Shown: positions 35,813 through 45,445 of the stretch, piece by piece
Position numbering within the stretch: position 1 is the stretch's first letter
Layout of the letters: each line of letters opens with the position of its first letter
NCBI GenBank assembly: GCA_945285405.1
Contig: CALYQJ010000011.1
Coordinates: 1-58,642 of the forward strand
Source: an uncultured Lactobacillaceae bacterium
GTDB lineage: Bacteria > Bacillota > Bacilli > Lactobacillales > Lactobacillaceae
Direction: 5' to 3'
Length of the DNA stretch: 58,642 nt
Program-made: the position numbers and the translations under genes
The notes under the pieces: generated by a model
What the model saw: the letters and a program-made list of their open reading frames with translations, nothing else
Told to the model about the DNA's origin: nothing
Databases searched by the model: none

Positions 35813-36843
35813 TTCACATTCTCACCATCTTTTAATTTAGCATCTGGATTTACAACTATTTTTTCACCTTTAGAAACACCTGAGTTAACTATATAAAAAT
35901 CACCTCGTTTAGTCACATCAGCCTTTATTTTCTGAGCTTTACCTTTAACCACTTTATAAATATTACCTTTGTAGACAGCACTTGCAGGCATTTGAAGCCC
36001 TCGTTGGGCAATTTTTAATTTGACACTTTGACCATATAAGAAATTATTATTAACATTTGCAGAATATGTGTAATACGATGTTCCTTTACCTTGATTAGTT
36101 GGTACTTGATTAATTTTGGTAATTGTTGTGGTTTGAGTTGGCACACCATCAATTCCGCTAATTGTAATTACATCACCAACATGAACTTTAGCATAATCAT
36201 ATTCTGAAACACTAGCTTGCAAGATTTTTTGTTTTGAATTAATTGTGATAACTGGAAGCCCATCCTTGGAACTATTATCGACTGAAACAACTCCATCAAA
36301 AGGTGCCGTTAAATTTACATGTAATTTATTTTGTAAGTCGGTTAACTTACTATTCTCATCACTCAAATCACTATTAGCATCATTAAGGTCCTGCTGTGCT
36401 TTATTAACTTCTCCTTTTAATCCCACTTTACTTTCAGCATCTGCTTGATTATAAGATTGTTGCGCACTATTTAAGGCATTGTTTGCACTTGTAACTGAAC
36501 GATTTGCCTTACTAACTACTGATTTTTGATTTTTGATTTCATCTTGCACTGAAGTATCAGTCACACTAAGCAATACATCACCGCTTTTTACTTCTTGATC
36601 ATCTTTAACCTTTAACTCATCTAATTTACCTGATGGTGCGTTTAATACTTGAGTTTTGTTAGCGATGATCTTTCCAGACATTGAAAGTGACGGAACCTCT
36701 TTTACTTCATAGATTTCATAACCAACTTTCTCATAATTAATGTCGTTTGCTGCCCGACTTTTATTCATAAGTTTTAAACCAATAAATGCAAATAATACAA
36801 TCGCAACTACAATAGAACTAATGACTATAGTTTTTTTCTTCAT
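35809..36843 (-). CDS. membrane fusion (adaptor) protein, YknX-like
   Basis: The start is moved to 36843: the longer frame from 36864 carries the ribosome binding site (GAAAGGAAG) in its own codons. This gives 344 residues: membrane anchor at 5-22 (IVISSIVVAIVLFAFIGL), split biotinyl-lipoyl and beta-barrel parts, and a coiled coil near 105-175 (SVVSKANRSVTSANNALN). It links the ABC transporter to the cell surface side. Together with the two downstream genes it resembles YknXYZ, which protects against secreted toxic peptides. Confidence 0.88.
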   Translation of the reverse strand: MKKKTIVISSIVVAIVLFAFIGLKLMNKSRAANDINYEKVGYEIYEVKEVPSLSMSGKIIANKTQVLNAPSGKLDELKVKDDQEVKSGDVLLSVTDTSVQDEIKNQKSVVSKANRSVTSANNALNSAQQSYNQADAESKVGLKGEVNKAQQDLNDANSDLSDENSKLTDLQNKLHVNLTAPFDGVVSVDNSSKDGLPVITINSKQKILQASVSEYDYAKVHVGDVITISGIDGVPTQTTTITKINQVPTNQGKGTSYYTYSANVNNNFLYGQSVKLKIAQRGLQMPASAVYKGNIYKVVKGKAQKIKADVTKRGDFYIVNSGVSKGEKIVVNPDAKLKDGENVK

Positions 36844-36864
36844 CTTCTTCCTTTCATTTAACAA

Positions 36865-37192
36865 AACCTATTATTAATACTTAACACCAGACTTATATTT
36901 TTTGTATTTCCAACTCAATGGATTAAAAAATTTGTAAAATATCGCTTAGATTAAATATATCTACCTATATAAATTTAATTGGATAACTTCATCAGAAACT
37001 TACTAGGGATTATATTTTAAAAAATATATAAAAATATATAGTTTTAATTTTACCTTATTTCTACTTATAAAAAAAATATTGAAATTTTATAGTTCTCTTT
37101 AATATCTTCCTGATTAACCTAGCTTTTTTAAGAAAAAGCTGAAATAATTCCATAATTTTATTATTTTTTTTTTAATATTTTTAGTTTGAAAA
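36865..37192. other. AT-rich spacer before the adaptor operon
   Basis: About 330 bases upstream of the minus-strand adaptor gene and downstream of glnQ. It must hold the efflux operon promoter, but several AT-rich hexamers compete and none stands out. A small AGCTTTTTTAAGAAAAAGCT hairpin lies near 37121. No gene seen. Confidence 0.45.
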
Positions 37193-37226
37193 AAAATCAG
37201 AAGATGAACCCACCTTCTGATTTTTT
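37193..37226 (-). terminator. terminator after glnQ
   Basis: AAATCAGAAG and CTTCTGATTT form a 10-base stem with A/T runs on both sides, 13 bases past the glnQ-type stop codon. Confidence 0.85.
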
Positions 37227-37238
37227 CTTGTTTAAAAA

Positions 37239-37985
37239 TTAACGTGATTGTCTTACTCTCGCTAAAAAGTCTTTAGTTCGTTCTTTTTGCGGGTGTTGAA
37301 AAATTTGTTTGGGGGTACCTTTTTCTAAAATTTTACCTCCATCCATAAACCAAACCTGCTGGGCTACTTCTTGCGCAAAAGTCATTTCATGGGTAACCAC
37401 AACCATTGTCATTCCCTCTTGAGCTAACTTTTGCATAACTTTCAAAACTTCCCCCACCATTTCCGGATCTAAAGCACTAGTGGGTTCATCAAAAAGCATT
37501 ACTTCTGGTTGCATTGCAAGAGCCCGTGCAATTGCTACTCGCTGCTGTTGACCACCAGAAAGGCTGGTCGGATAATCTTGAGCTTTATCAGCTAAACCTA
37601 CTTGATCCAATAAATTATCTGCTAGCTTATCAGCATCTTCATCACTCATTTTTTTGACTTTTTTAGGAGCTAATTTTAGATTTTCTTTGACAGTTAAATG
37701 GGGGAAAACATTATAGCTTTGAAAAACCATTCCAATTTTTTGACGAATATGATCTAATTGTTTTTCATTTAAAGTTGTTAAATCCTGTCCTTCAAATAAA
37801 ACCTGCCCACTAGTTGGATGATTTAATAAATTTAGGGAGCGCAGAAAAGTACTTTTACCACCGCCAGAAGCTCCAATGATGACAACAACTTCTCCGGCTT
37901 GAATTGTTTCATTAAGGTCTGATAAAACTAAATTATCACCAAACTTTTGGCTTAAATGTTTTACTTCTAACAAATTAGTTGCCAT
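37239..37985 (-). CDS. glnQ: polar amino acid ABC transporter ATPase
   Basis: 248 residues. Walker [10 protein letters not shown], signature [16 protein letters not shown], Walker [15 protein letters not shown] and the H-loop VVTHEM identify the GlnQ/HisP family. It powers uptake through the fused binding protein/permease encoded upstream, with which it overlaps by 11 bases. Glutamine or another polar amino acid is the likely substrate. Confidence 0.93.
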   Translation of the reverse strand: MATNLLEVKHLSQKFGDNLVLSDLNETIQAGEVVVIIGASGGGKSTFLRSLNLLNHPTSGQVLFEGQDLTTLNEKQLDHIRQKIGMVFQSYNVFPHLTVKENLKLAPKKVKKMSDEDADKLADNLLDQVGLADKAQDYPTSLSGGQQQRVAIARALAMQPEVMLFDEPTSALDPEMVGEVLKVMQKLAQEGMTMVVVTHEMTFAQEVAQQVWFMDGGKILEKGTPKQIFQHPQKERTKDFLARVRQSR

Positions 37986-39441
37986 GTTTCATCCTCTTTT
38001 CAAAGTACCCTAAAATTCTTGATAAACTAAATGTCATTACAAAGTATAAGACCATTGCTACTAAAATTGGAGCAACCCCCTTATATGTAGCTGCTTGAAC
38101 TGTCCTTAACTGATAAATTAAATCAGTTACACCAATAATGGAAACAATTGAACTTTCTTTGATTAAAGAGATAAATTCATTACCTAAAGCTGGCCAGATA
38201 TTTTTTAAAGCTTGCGGCAAAATAACACTTTGAAGCGTTTGACGTTCAGACAACCCTAAGCTACGAGCTGCTTCTGTTTGCCCTTGGGGAATACTATTAA
38301 TTCCTCCTCGAATAATTTCAGCAACATAAGCCGCTGAGTTTAAAGAAACGGCAATAATCCCTGAAAGCAATGCTGGTAAATTTACAATCATTCCTAAACC
38401 AAAATAAACAAACATTACTTGAACCATTAACGGCGAACCTCTTACAAACTCAATATATGCAACTGCTAAATCATGAAAAATACGATTCCGACTTAAACGC
38501 ATTATTGCCAAGAGTAAGCCTAAAATAATCCCAAATACTGCCGATACCGCCGAAATTAATAGAGTATAACCAACACCGTTTGCAAAATAACGCCAATAAT
38601 GCAACATTGTATGATTACTTTTAGTAGTTTGCATATATTTACCAGCATCTGCTAAATATTGACTAACCAAATGTTCATTTTTTATTGTTGTTAAACTTTT
38701 ATTAACCGCTTGAACCAGACTCGGTGAATTCTTAGCAAAAGCAATAGCAGAACCTAAGTGGTCACTACCCAAATTAAAGTTACCGTTAATATAGGCTAAA
38801 CTAGGATCATTTTTGACATAAGCGATCGCAACCGCCGATTCAGCCACAACTCCTTCAACTTTATGAGATTTTAAAGCTAAAATTAAATCACTAACCTTAG
38901 TTAAATAACGTCCCGAACTTTTCGGCATCTGTTTTTTGAGCAATTCTGATTGAATACTACCACTTTGTGCCCCTAAAGTTTTACCTTGAAAAGAATCTTT
39001 ATCGCGATAAATATTTTTATCATTTTTATTAATGATCAAATATTGCCCTGACTTATAGTAAATCTGGGAAAAATCTACGGACTCTTTACGTTTAGCAGTA
39101 GGACTTAATGCAGAAATTCCCATGTCAATTTTGCCAGTTTCTATTCCAACTAAAATTGAATCAAAGTCCATTTTTTTAATTTCCAGTTTTACACCCAAGT
39201 CGTGGGCAATTTTACGAGAAATATCAATATCTAAACCCACAACTTTTTCTTTGCCATTTTGATTAACTAAAAATTCATATGGTGGATAATCAGGACTAGT
39301 ACCAATAATTAATTTACCTCGTTTTTGGACTTTTTCGAGACTATGATCAACTGAAGCTGCATTTACAGGTTGACTTAGCACGGAAAAAATTAATCCCCAA
39401 AGTAAAACTAACCAACTAAAGTAAATTCTCTTTTTTTTCAT
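37975..39441 (-). CDS. glnP: amino acid ABC transporter, fused substrate-binding protein and permease
   Basis: 488 residues. Signal-anchor at 1-28, a substrate-binding domain at about 35-265 ([16 protein letters not shown], then [13 protein letters not shown]), then a permease with the EAA motif at about 280-485 ([25 protein letters not shown] in pieces). This fusion type (GlnPH) is typical of lactic acid bacteria and imports glutamine/glutamate or similar. Only one binding domain is present, whereas the best-studied lactococcal protein has two. Confidence 0.92.
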   Translation of the reverse strand: MKKKRIYFSWLVLLWGLIFSVLSQPVNAASVDHSLEKVQKRGKLIIGTSPDYPPYEFLVNQNGKEKVVGLDIDISRKIAHDLGVKLEIKKMDFDSILVGIETGKIDMGISALSPTAKRKESVDFSQIYYKSGQYLIINKNDKNIYRDKDSFQGKTLGAQSGSIQSELLKKQMPKSSGRYLTKVSDLILALKSHKVEGVVAESAVAIAYVKNDPSLAYINGNFNLGSDHLGSAIAFAKNSPSLVQAVNKSLTTIKNEHLVSQYLADAGKYMQTTKSNHTMLHYWRYFANGVGYTLLISAVSAVFGIILGLLLAIMRLSRNRIFHDLAVAYIEFVRGSPLMVQVMFVYFGLGMIVNLPALLSGIIAVSLNSAAYVAEIIRGGINSIPQGQTEAARSLGLSERQTLQSVILPQALKNIWPALGNEFISLIKESSIVSIIGVTDLIYQLRTVQAATYKGVAPILVAMVLYFVMTFSLSRILGYFEKRMKHGN

Positions 39442-39667
39442 TGTTTTTCCTCTAGTATTGCATACTTAATGGTATAATTATACATTAATTATCAATTACA
39501 TCAAGCATTAAATTTAAATTTTAATAAAAATAGTCAGATTTTTATGTATATATACATCGAAATGTTGTTCTAAAAATTAATGAAAATTAAAAGAATAAAA
39601 AGTAATAATTATTCGTTTTTCCTGCTATTATTGAAGATAAATAGAAATTAAATTTGAAGGAGTAACA

Positions 39668-42205
39668 ATGAAAGAATCAAAACATTTTTTTGAAAATTTT
39701 CAACCTCAGCACTATGATATTTATTTAGATATTAACCGTGAAATAAAACAAATTAAAGGGAAAACAACCATTAAGGGGACCGCTAAGACTTCCGAAATTT
39801 CCTTGCATCAAAAATATTTAAAAATAACTAACGTCACAGTTAATGATCAAAAAGTTGATTTTACAGTTGACCAACCTGCTGAAGCATTTCACTTTGCAGT
39901 TAATCAACCTGGTACTATCCAAATTACAGTTGATTATACGGCTCCTTTAACTGACACCATGATGGGAATTTATCCATCCTATTACGAAGTGAATGGTGAA
40001 AAAAAACAAATTATTGGCACTCAGTTTGAAACTACAGCAGCCCGACAAGCTTTCCCAAGTGTTGATGAACCCGAAGCTAAAGCTACTTTTAATCTTGCAA
40101 TTAAATTTGACGAAAAACCTGGCGAAACAATCATTGCTAATATGCCAGAAAATCATGTCAAAGATGGAGTTCATTACTTTGATGAAACCAAAAGAATGTC
40201 AACTTACTTAATTGCCTTTGCTTTTGGTGATTTGCAAAGCAAACAAACTACTACAAAAAGTGGCGTCAAAATTGGAGTTTTTGCTACTAAAGCCCATCAA
40301 TCAAATGAATTAGATTTTGCTTTAGATATCGCTAAACGATCAATTGAATTTTACGAAGATTTTTATCAAACTCCCTATCCACTGCCTCACTCTTGGCAAT
40401 TAGCTTTGCCTGACTTTTCTGCTGGTGCCATGGAAAATTGGGGATTAGTAACCTATCGTGAAGCTTACTTATTGATGGATCCTCAAAATTCATCTTTAGC
40501 CTTAAAGCAACAAATTGCTACAGTAATTGCTCATGAATTAGCACATCAGTGGTTCGGTGACTTGGTAACTATGAAATGGTGGGATGATCTTTGGCTAAAT
40601 GAAAGTTTTGCCAACATGATGGAATACGTAGCTACTGATGCTTTAGAACCAAACTGGAAAATTTGGGATTTATTCCAAACCGCTGAAGTACCCTCTGCTT
40701 TAAGTCGTGATGCTATTGATGGGGTTCAGTCTGTGCATGTTCAAGTTGAAGATCCAGCTGAAATTGATGCAATTTTCGATAGTGCTATTGTTTATGCTAA
40801 AGGTGCCCGAATGTTAGTAATGGTACGAGCTTTATTAGGTGATGATGCCTTACGTAAAGGTCTTAAACAATATTTTGATTCTCATCAATACCATAACGCT
40901 ACTGGAGCTGACCTTTGGCAAGCCTTAGGCGAAGCTTCAGGAATGGATATTGGCAAAATTATGAATTCTTGGCTGGAACAACCTGGATATCCTGTAGTTA
41001 AAGCAGAAATTGATCACGAAAATCTGGTACTTAGTCAAAAGCAATTCTTTATTGGAGAAAGTAAAGATCAAGGACGTCTTTGGCAAATACCATTAAATAG
41101 TAACTATTCTGCTGCTCCTAAAATTATGAGTGAAAAGCAAATTAATTTAGGTAACTATCAAGAACTGCGTCAAAAGGAGCAGAAACCATTTAAACTTAAT
41201 GATGGGAACAGTTCTCATTTTATTATTAAATATGATGAAACTTTACTGAATGACTTGTTAAAAAACATTACCAATTTAGATGAAATTTCTCAATTACAAA
41301 TCCTTCAAGATTTACGATTATTAGCTGAAGCTCAAGAAATATCTTATGCAAAAATCGTTCCACTACTTTCACAGTTTGCTGATAGTTCTTCAAGTATCGT
41401 CATTGAAGCTTTATATAATATTGCTGATAAGTTAAAAAATTTTGTTGCTCCAAATTCTTCATCAGAACAACAATTACAAAAGCTTTTTGATCAATTAAGT
41501 GAAAAACAAGTACAAGAACTAGGATGGCAACCAAAAGTCGGTGAAAACAATGATGATGAATTAAAACGTCCCCTAATTTTAAAGGCTAGTTTATATGCTA
41601 AAAATTCAACAAGTATTGCCCAAGCTCACGAGATATTTGTGAAAAATCAAAATGATCTAGCAGCTTTACCAGCAACTACTCGTAGTTTAATTTTAAGTAA
41701 TGAAATGATAAACTTTGGCTCACTGAATTTATTCAATCAATTATTTGATGCTTACAAAAACACTACTAATAGTAGCTTTAAAAATGCTTTAGGCAATGCA
41801 ATTACTAGCACTACTGATCCAGAACTTATTAAACAAATCTTAGCCAAATTTAAAAATGCCGAAATAATTAAACCGCAAGATTTACGTCAATGTTATTATA
41901 ATATTCTAAAAAATCCTTACGGAGAACAACTAGCATGGGATTGGTTACGTAATAATTGGCAATGGCTTGAAGATACCGTCGGTGGAGATATGGAATTTCC
42001 AACTTTCATTACCGTAAGTTCTATTGTATTCCATACTAGAAAACGTTTAAATGAATTTAAATCTTTCTTTGAACCAAAACTTAACACTCCAGGATTAACC
42101 CGAGAGATTAAAATGGATATAAACTTAATTGCAAGTAAAGTTTCCTTAATTGAATCTCAGCAAGCTGAAGTGATAAAAGCTATTTCTCAGTGTATTTCAA
42201 ATTAA
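39668..42205 (+). CDS. pepN: lysyl aminopeptidase N
   Basis: 845 residues, M1 metallopeptidase. GAMENWG exopeptidase motif, zinc motif H289-E290-x2-H293 (HELAHQWFGDL) and the third ligand E312 in LNESFAN, spaced as in the family. The C-terminal ERAP1-like helical domain is complete. It releases N-terminal residues from peptides in the cytoplasm. The ATG follows a GAAGGAG site. Confidence 0.97.
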   Translation: MKESKHFFENFQPQHYDIYLDINREIKQIKGKTTIKGTAKTSEISLHQKYLKITNVTVNDQKVDFTVDQPAEAFHFAVNQPGTIQITVDYTAPLTDTMMGIYPSYYEVNGEKKQIIGTQFETTAARQAFPSVDEPEAKATFNLAIKFDEKPGETIIANMPENHVKDGVHYFDETKRMSTYLIAFAFGDLQSKQTTTKSGVKIGVFATKAHQSNELDFALDIAKRSIEFYEDFYQTPYPLPHSWQLALPDFSAGAMENWGLVTYREAYLLMDPQNSSLALKQQIATVIAHELAHQWFGDLVTMKWWDDLWLNESFANMMEYVATDALEPNWKIWDLFQTAEVPSALSRDAIDGVQSVHVQVEDPAEIDAIFDSAIVYAKGARMLVMVRALLGDDALRKGLKQYFDSHQYHNATGADLWQALGEASGMDIGKIMNSWLEQPGYPVVKAEIDHENLVLSQKQFFIGESKDQGRLWQIPLNSNYSAAPKIMSEKQINLGNYQELRQKEQKPFKLNDGNSSHFIIKYDETLLNDLLKNITNLDEISQLQILQDLRLLAEAQEISYAKIVPLLSQFADSSSSIVIEALYNIADKLKNFVAPNSSSEQQLQKLFDQLSEKQVQELGWQPKVGENNDDELKRPLILKASLYAKNSTSIAQAHEIFVKNQNDLAALPATTRSLILSNEMINFGSLNLFNQLFDAYKNTTNSSFKNALGNAITSTTDPELIKQILAKFKNAEIIKPQDLRQCYYNILKNPYGEQLAWDWLRNNWQWLEDTVGGDMEFPTFITVSSIVFHTRKRLNEFKSFFEPKLNTPGLTREIKMDINLIASKVSLIESQQAEVIKAISQCISN

Positions 42206-42212
42206 AACTTTT

Positions 42213-42239
42213 AAAGTCTGAATAAATCAGACTTTTTTT
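42213..42239 (+). terminator. terminator after pepN
   Basis: AAAGTCTGA and TCAGACTTT pair around AATAAA-type loop, followed by T7. Confidence 0.85.
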
Positions 42240-42316
42240 GTTTATCAATAAAAATTTGACGTAGAGTAGACTTTAAGATTTAAAATAAAAACAATAGTAA
42301 ATATTGGAGGCAAAAA

Positions 42317-43183
42317 ATGACAATATTTGATGAAACCTATACTTTAAATAATGAAGTTAAAATTCCCCGACTAGCTTTAGGAGTTTGGGAAATTCCCGAT
42401 GATCAGACACCACAAGCAGTAAAAGAAGCCTTAAATATGGGATATCGGCATATCGACACCGCTCAAGCTTATCGTAATGAAAGAGGAGTTGGGGAAGGCT
42501 TACGTTTAGCCAATGTATCTCGAGATCAAGTTTTTATTAATTCTAAAATTGAAGCTGAAATAAAAGATTATCAAAAAGCTAAAGATTCGATTGACGAAAC
42601 TTTGATGAAAATGAAATTAGACTACCTTGATATGATGATTATTCATAATCCGCAACCTTGGAAAGAAGTAAATCAATCTGATGATCGCCATTTTAATGGA
42701 AATTTAGAAACCTGGCGGGCCTTAGAAGACGCTTTAAAAGCTGGTAAACTAAGAGCTATTGGTGTTTCTAGTTTTCAAAAGGTAGATTTAGATAACATCA
42801 TGAAAAATAGTAGTACTAAACCTGCTGTTAACCAAATTCTTTGCCATATTGGAGCAACACCTTCAGAATTAATTCAATACTCACAAGATCAAAATATTAT
42901 CATTGAAGCTTTTTCACCTATTGCCCATGGTGAAATTCTACGTAATCAAGAAATACAACAAATGGCAGCTAAATACCATGTTAGTCCTGCCCAACTAGCA
43001 ATTCGCTATGACTGGCAATTAAACACAGTAGTATTACCTAAAGCTATTAGTCCGCAACATATGCAAGCTAATGCTCAATTAGATTTTGAAATCAGCGAAA
43101 CTGATATGGCAACACTGAAATCAATCAAGTCTATTGATTATGGTAAATCTAGTTCTTTCCCCGTTTTTGGCGGCAAACAATAG
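42317..43183 (+). CDS. aldo/keto reductase
   Basis: 288 residues. Tetrad D47 (RHIDTAQAY), Y52, K77 (NSKIEA) and H110 (MMIIHNPQPW); the cofactor segment is VVLPKAISPQHMQ. It belongs to the 2,5-diketo-D-gluconate reductase-like AKR5 group. Start preceded by GGAGG. Its last 122 bases and the following spacer are repeated at 45446-45751, on the far side of an insertion. Confidence 0.9.
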   Translation: MTIFDETYTLNNEVKIPRLALGVWEIPDDQTPQAVKEALNMGYRHIDTAQAYRNERGVGEGLRLANVSRDQVFINSKIEAEIKDYQKAKDSIDETLMKMKLDYLDMMIIHNPQPWKEVNQSDDRHFNGNLETWRALEDALKAGKLRAIGVSSFQKVDLDNIMKNSSTKPAVNQILCHIGATPSELIQYSQDQNIIIEAFSPIAHGEILRNQEIQQMAAKYHVSPAQLAIRYDWQLNTVVLPKAISPQHMQANAQLDFEISETDMATLKSIKSIDYGKSSSFPVFGGKQ

Positions 43184-43354
43184 TATAAATATTAATTTTT
43201 AAAAACATAGAGTTCAAACTAAGATATTTTTTAGTTTGAACTTTTTTATATTATTTTAAATTCTTATTAAAAAATAATATATTAAACTGACTTTTAAAGT
43301 GCTCAATTTGTGTAATCTCTTACTAAAAAAATTAGATTAAAATGAGGTTTAAAA
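43062..43354 (+). repeat. left direct repeat (reductase 3' end plus spacer)
   Basis: Starting at TGCAAGCTAATG, this copy matches 45446-45751 base for base for about 226 bases (reductase codons, terminator, spacer). The last ~65 bases are diverged with small indels, then agreement returns at GATTAAAATGAGGTTTAAAA. The two copies flank about 2.1 kb of foreign-looking DNA. Confidence 0.9.
43211..43247 (+). terminator. terminator after the aldo/keto reductase (left copy)
   Basis: AGTTCAAACTAA and TTAGTTTGAACT form a perfect 12-base stem followed by T5-6. Confidence 0.88.
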
Positions 43355-43890
43355 ATAAAGCTGAATATTATTTATTAAAAAAAAATAAATTAAAAAAGTT
43401 ATCCAAATTTGAAAAATATTCGAATACAAGTTGGAATTATAAGCCACTTTATTACAGTTGCTTGTGGAGAAAACAGTTGTTTAACTCATCCAATTTTAGA
43501 ATTTGATAGTTTGATGGCAAAAAAAATTAAAATATTTCTAACAGATATACTCTTTTAAATCTAATAATATTTTTACAGATTGGATACAAGAAGTTGGTTT
43601 CCCAATCATTGAAGAATACGGTTATGTAGAAATGATGAAGAATGTTATATCAAATACACTGAACGACTATCGTGCATCTAGTATAGAAAAAATAGTTAGT
43701 GGCTTATTTTACAAGTATACGGATAGTGGTGTTTTAGAATGCATCTCTAATCAAAATATAATAGATTAACAAGTATCTAGCAAAAAAACGTATTATACTA
43801 GAGATGTTTTTAGTATAGATTCTGGTAGCTTTTTTATATATGAAGGAAAAGATGTATTCAAATTTTTAAATCAAGGAGTGTTTAATTATT
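43342..43890 (+). pseudogene. broken gene at the left end of the insertion
   Basis: A frame opens with ATGAGGTTTAAA from the direct repeat and runs 54 codons to a stop at 43504-43506. Protein-like sequence then continues in other frames: a stretch ending LMAKKIKIFLTD, then TDWIQEVGFPIIEEYGYVEM from about 43575, interrupted by TAA at 43767-43769, and again DVFSIDSGSFFIYEGKDVF up to the next gene. At least one frameshift (near 43545) and one in-frame stop are needed to explain this. I do not recognise the protein. Confidence 0.5.
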
Positions 43891-44319
43891 TTGAAAAAAG
43901 AAAAAGAGAAAATGTTAAAAGAAATATCTAAAAAATATGGCAATTCTGAAATTAACGATGCCAAGAAAAACTGGAAATCTTACGGTGATGATAAGAAAAA
44001 GAGTATTCTTCAAGAAAGCGAAGATATTTTCTTGGAATTGGCCAAATTAAAAGATAAAGATGTAGATAGTATTGAAGTTCAAGAAATTATGGTAAGATGG
44101 CATAATTTTATTAAAAACTTTTACAATCCTTCTATTGAAGTACTACGTGGCCTTGGTAATATGTACTACAATGATCCAAGGTTTAATAAAAAGTTTAGAG
44201 AAATAGATCCTGATTTGCCAGATTTTTTGAATGAAGCAATAAAAAAATATGTTGATACTTTAGAAGACAGATGGCTAGAAGAACAAAGGGATATATTGAC
44301 TAACAAGTTATCAAATTAG
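43891..44319 (+). CDS. stand-alone TipAS-like antibiotic-recognition domain protein
   Basis: 142 residues, highly charged and helical. The segment FYNPSIEVLRGLGNMYYNDP (about 77-96), then RFNKKFREIDPDLPDFLNEAIKKY in pieces, matches the TipAS fold that binds thiopeptides and related drugs in MerR-type TipA regulators. The MerR DNA-binding half is missing; upstream is only the broken gene. A TTG start follows AAGGAG at some distance; an ATG at 43912 is an alternative. It could sequester a drug or peptide. The next gene starts 25 bases later. Confidence 0.75.
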   Translation: MKKEKEKMLKEISKKYGNSEINDAKKNWKSYGDDKKKSILQESEDIFLELAKLKDKDVDSIEVQEIMVRWHNFIKNFYNPSIEVLRGLGNMYYNDPRFNKKFREIDPDLPDFLNEAIKKYVDTLEDRWLEEQRDILTNKLSN

Positions 44320-44344
44320 AGTATATTTTTAGGAGAGAATTTTT

Positions 44345-45226
44345 ATGAATAAAATTAAAAGGGGAAATGAAAGAATTGTAGAGCCATTAGCTAAATCTAA
44401 TAAAAAAAGTGATATTTTTGTATTAGAAACCCCAAAGAGAGATTTATCAAAACTAATTATACCAGATAAAACTTTACTACAAATTAAGAGTATTATTTCT
44501 AAAATTCAAAATTATGACTTACTTTATAATAAATTTGGATTAAAAGATATTGATCCTACGGGTGGAAGAACAGCAATTAATCTATATGGTCCTCCTGGAA
44601 CTGGCAAAAGTTTTGCAGCTGAAGCAATTGCCAATACTTTGAAAAAAAAAATAATACGTGTTAATTATGCAGAAATAGAATCAAAATATGTAGGTGATAC
44701 ACCTAAAAATATTAAACTTCTTTTTTCTGAAGCCAAAAAAGAAGATGCAATTTTAATTTTTGATGAAGCTGATTCTATTTTAGGAAATAGATTATCTAAT
44801 GTTACTCAAAGTACGGACCATGCTGTAAATGTAAGTAAATCTGTTATGCTTTTAGAATTGGATAATTTTTCAGGAATTACAATATTTACTACTAATTTTG
44901 GTTCTAATTATGATTCTGCATTTGTTCGTCGTATTATAGGACATATAAAATTTACTTTACCTAATAGTGAAAACAGAAAAAAGCTTTTTAAGGGTATGAT
45001 TCCTAATAAATTACCTATTAAATTATCAAAAAAAGATTTTCAATCTATTATTGATTTGACTGAAGGATTTTCAGGTGGAGATCTTTTGAATGTCGTAATA
45101 TATGCTAGTTCACAAGCAGTAGAAAGAGATGGCGAAAACTGTAAAGTATGCATTAATGATTTTGTTGATGCTATCGCTTTAATAAAAATTGCTAAAGAAG
45201 AGATTGGAACTAATAACAAAAAATAA
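44345..45226 (+). CDS. AAA+ ATPase
   Basis: 293 residues. Walker A GPPGTGKS (82-89), Walker B ILIFDEAD (136-143), sensor-1 TTNF, arginine-finger region AFVRRIIGHIKF and a C-terminal helical lid (FSGGDLLNVVIYAS). It looks like classical-clade AAA proteins with a short, poorly conserved N-terminal tail (1-40) for partner binding. Ribosome binding site AGGAGA. Co-directional with the TipAS-like gene inside the insertion. The function is unknown; a remodelling partner of the neighbouring protein is inference. Confidence 0.82.
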   Translation: MNKIKRGNERIVEPLAKSNKKSDIFVLETPKRDLSKLIIPDKTLLQIKSIISKIQNYDLLYNKFGLKDIDPTGGRTAINLYGPPGTGKSFAAEAIANTLKKKIIRVNYAEIESKYVGDTPKNIKLLFSEAKKEDAILIFDEADSILGNRLSNVTQSTDHAVNVSKSVMLLELDNFSGITIFTTNFGSNYDSAFVRRIIGHIKFTLPNSENRKKLFKGMIPNKLPIKLSKKDFQSIIDLTEGFSGGDLLNVVIYASSQAVERDGENCKVCINDFVDAIALIKIAKEEIGTNNKK

Positions 45227-45445
45227 TTGCTATAATATATATTACTTTTACCCGTGGTGATAGTTAATTATGTTATAGTGTCTTGCTCTATCAGTGTTTC
45301 AAAACCGGCTAAACATCGAGCGCGATTGTGCAATATCAAAACTTTGTTTCAGCCGACAAAAAAACACCCTTGCTGGCGTCATACTATTATTTTCTATGAG
45401 TCAATATAACTTATATTAAGACCATCCACTAGTAAGTTACACCAG
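45227..45445. other. relic sequence at the right end of the insertion
   Basis: About 220 bases with higher GC than its surroundings (CCGGCTAAACATCGAGCGCG; GCCGAC...GCTGGCGTC) and no frame. It might be the end of a lost mobile element, but I saw no terminal inverted repeat or transposase codons. It joins directly to the right direct repeat. Confidence 0.35.

Noticed and set aside
43079-43312. Treating the repeated reductase 3' end as a second, truncated reductase gene
   Set aside because: The right copy has no start codon or upstream part and agrees exactly with the left one; it is better described as half of a direct repeat.
45227-45445. tRNA or IS end in the GC-richer relic
   Set aside because: No cloverleaf, CCA end, terminal inverted repeat or transposase codons could be found.
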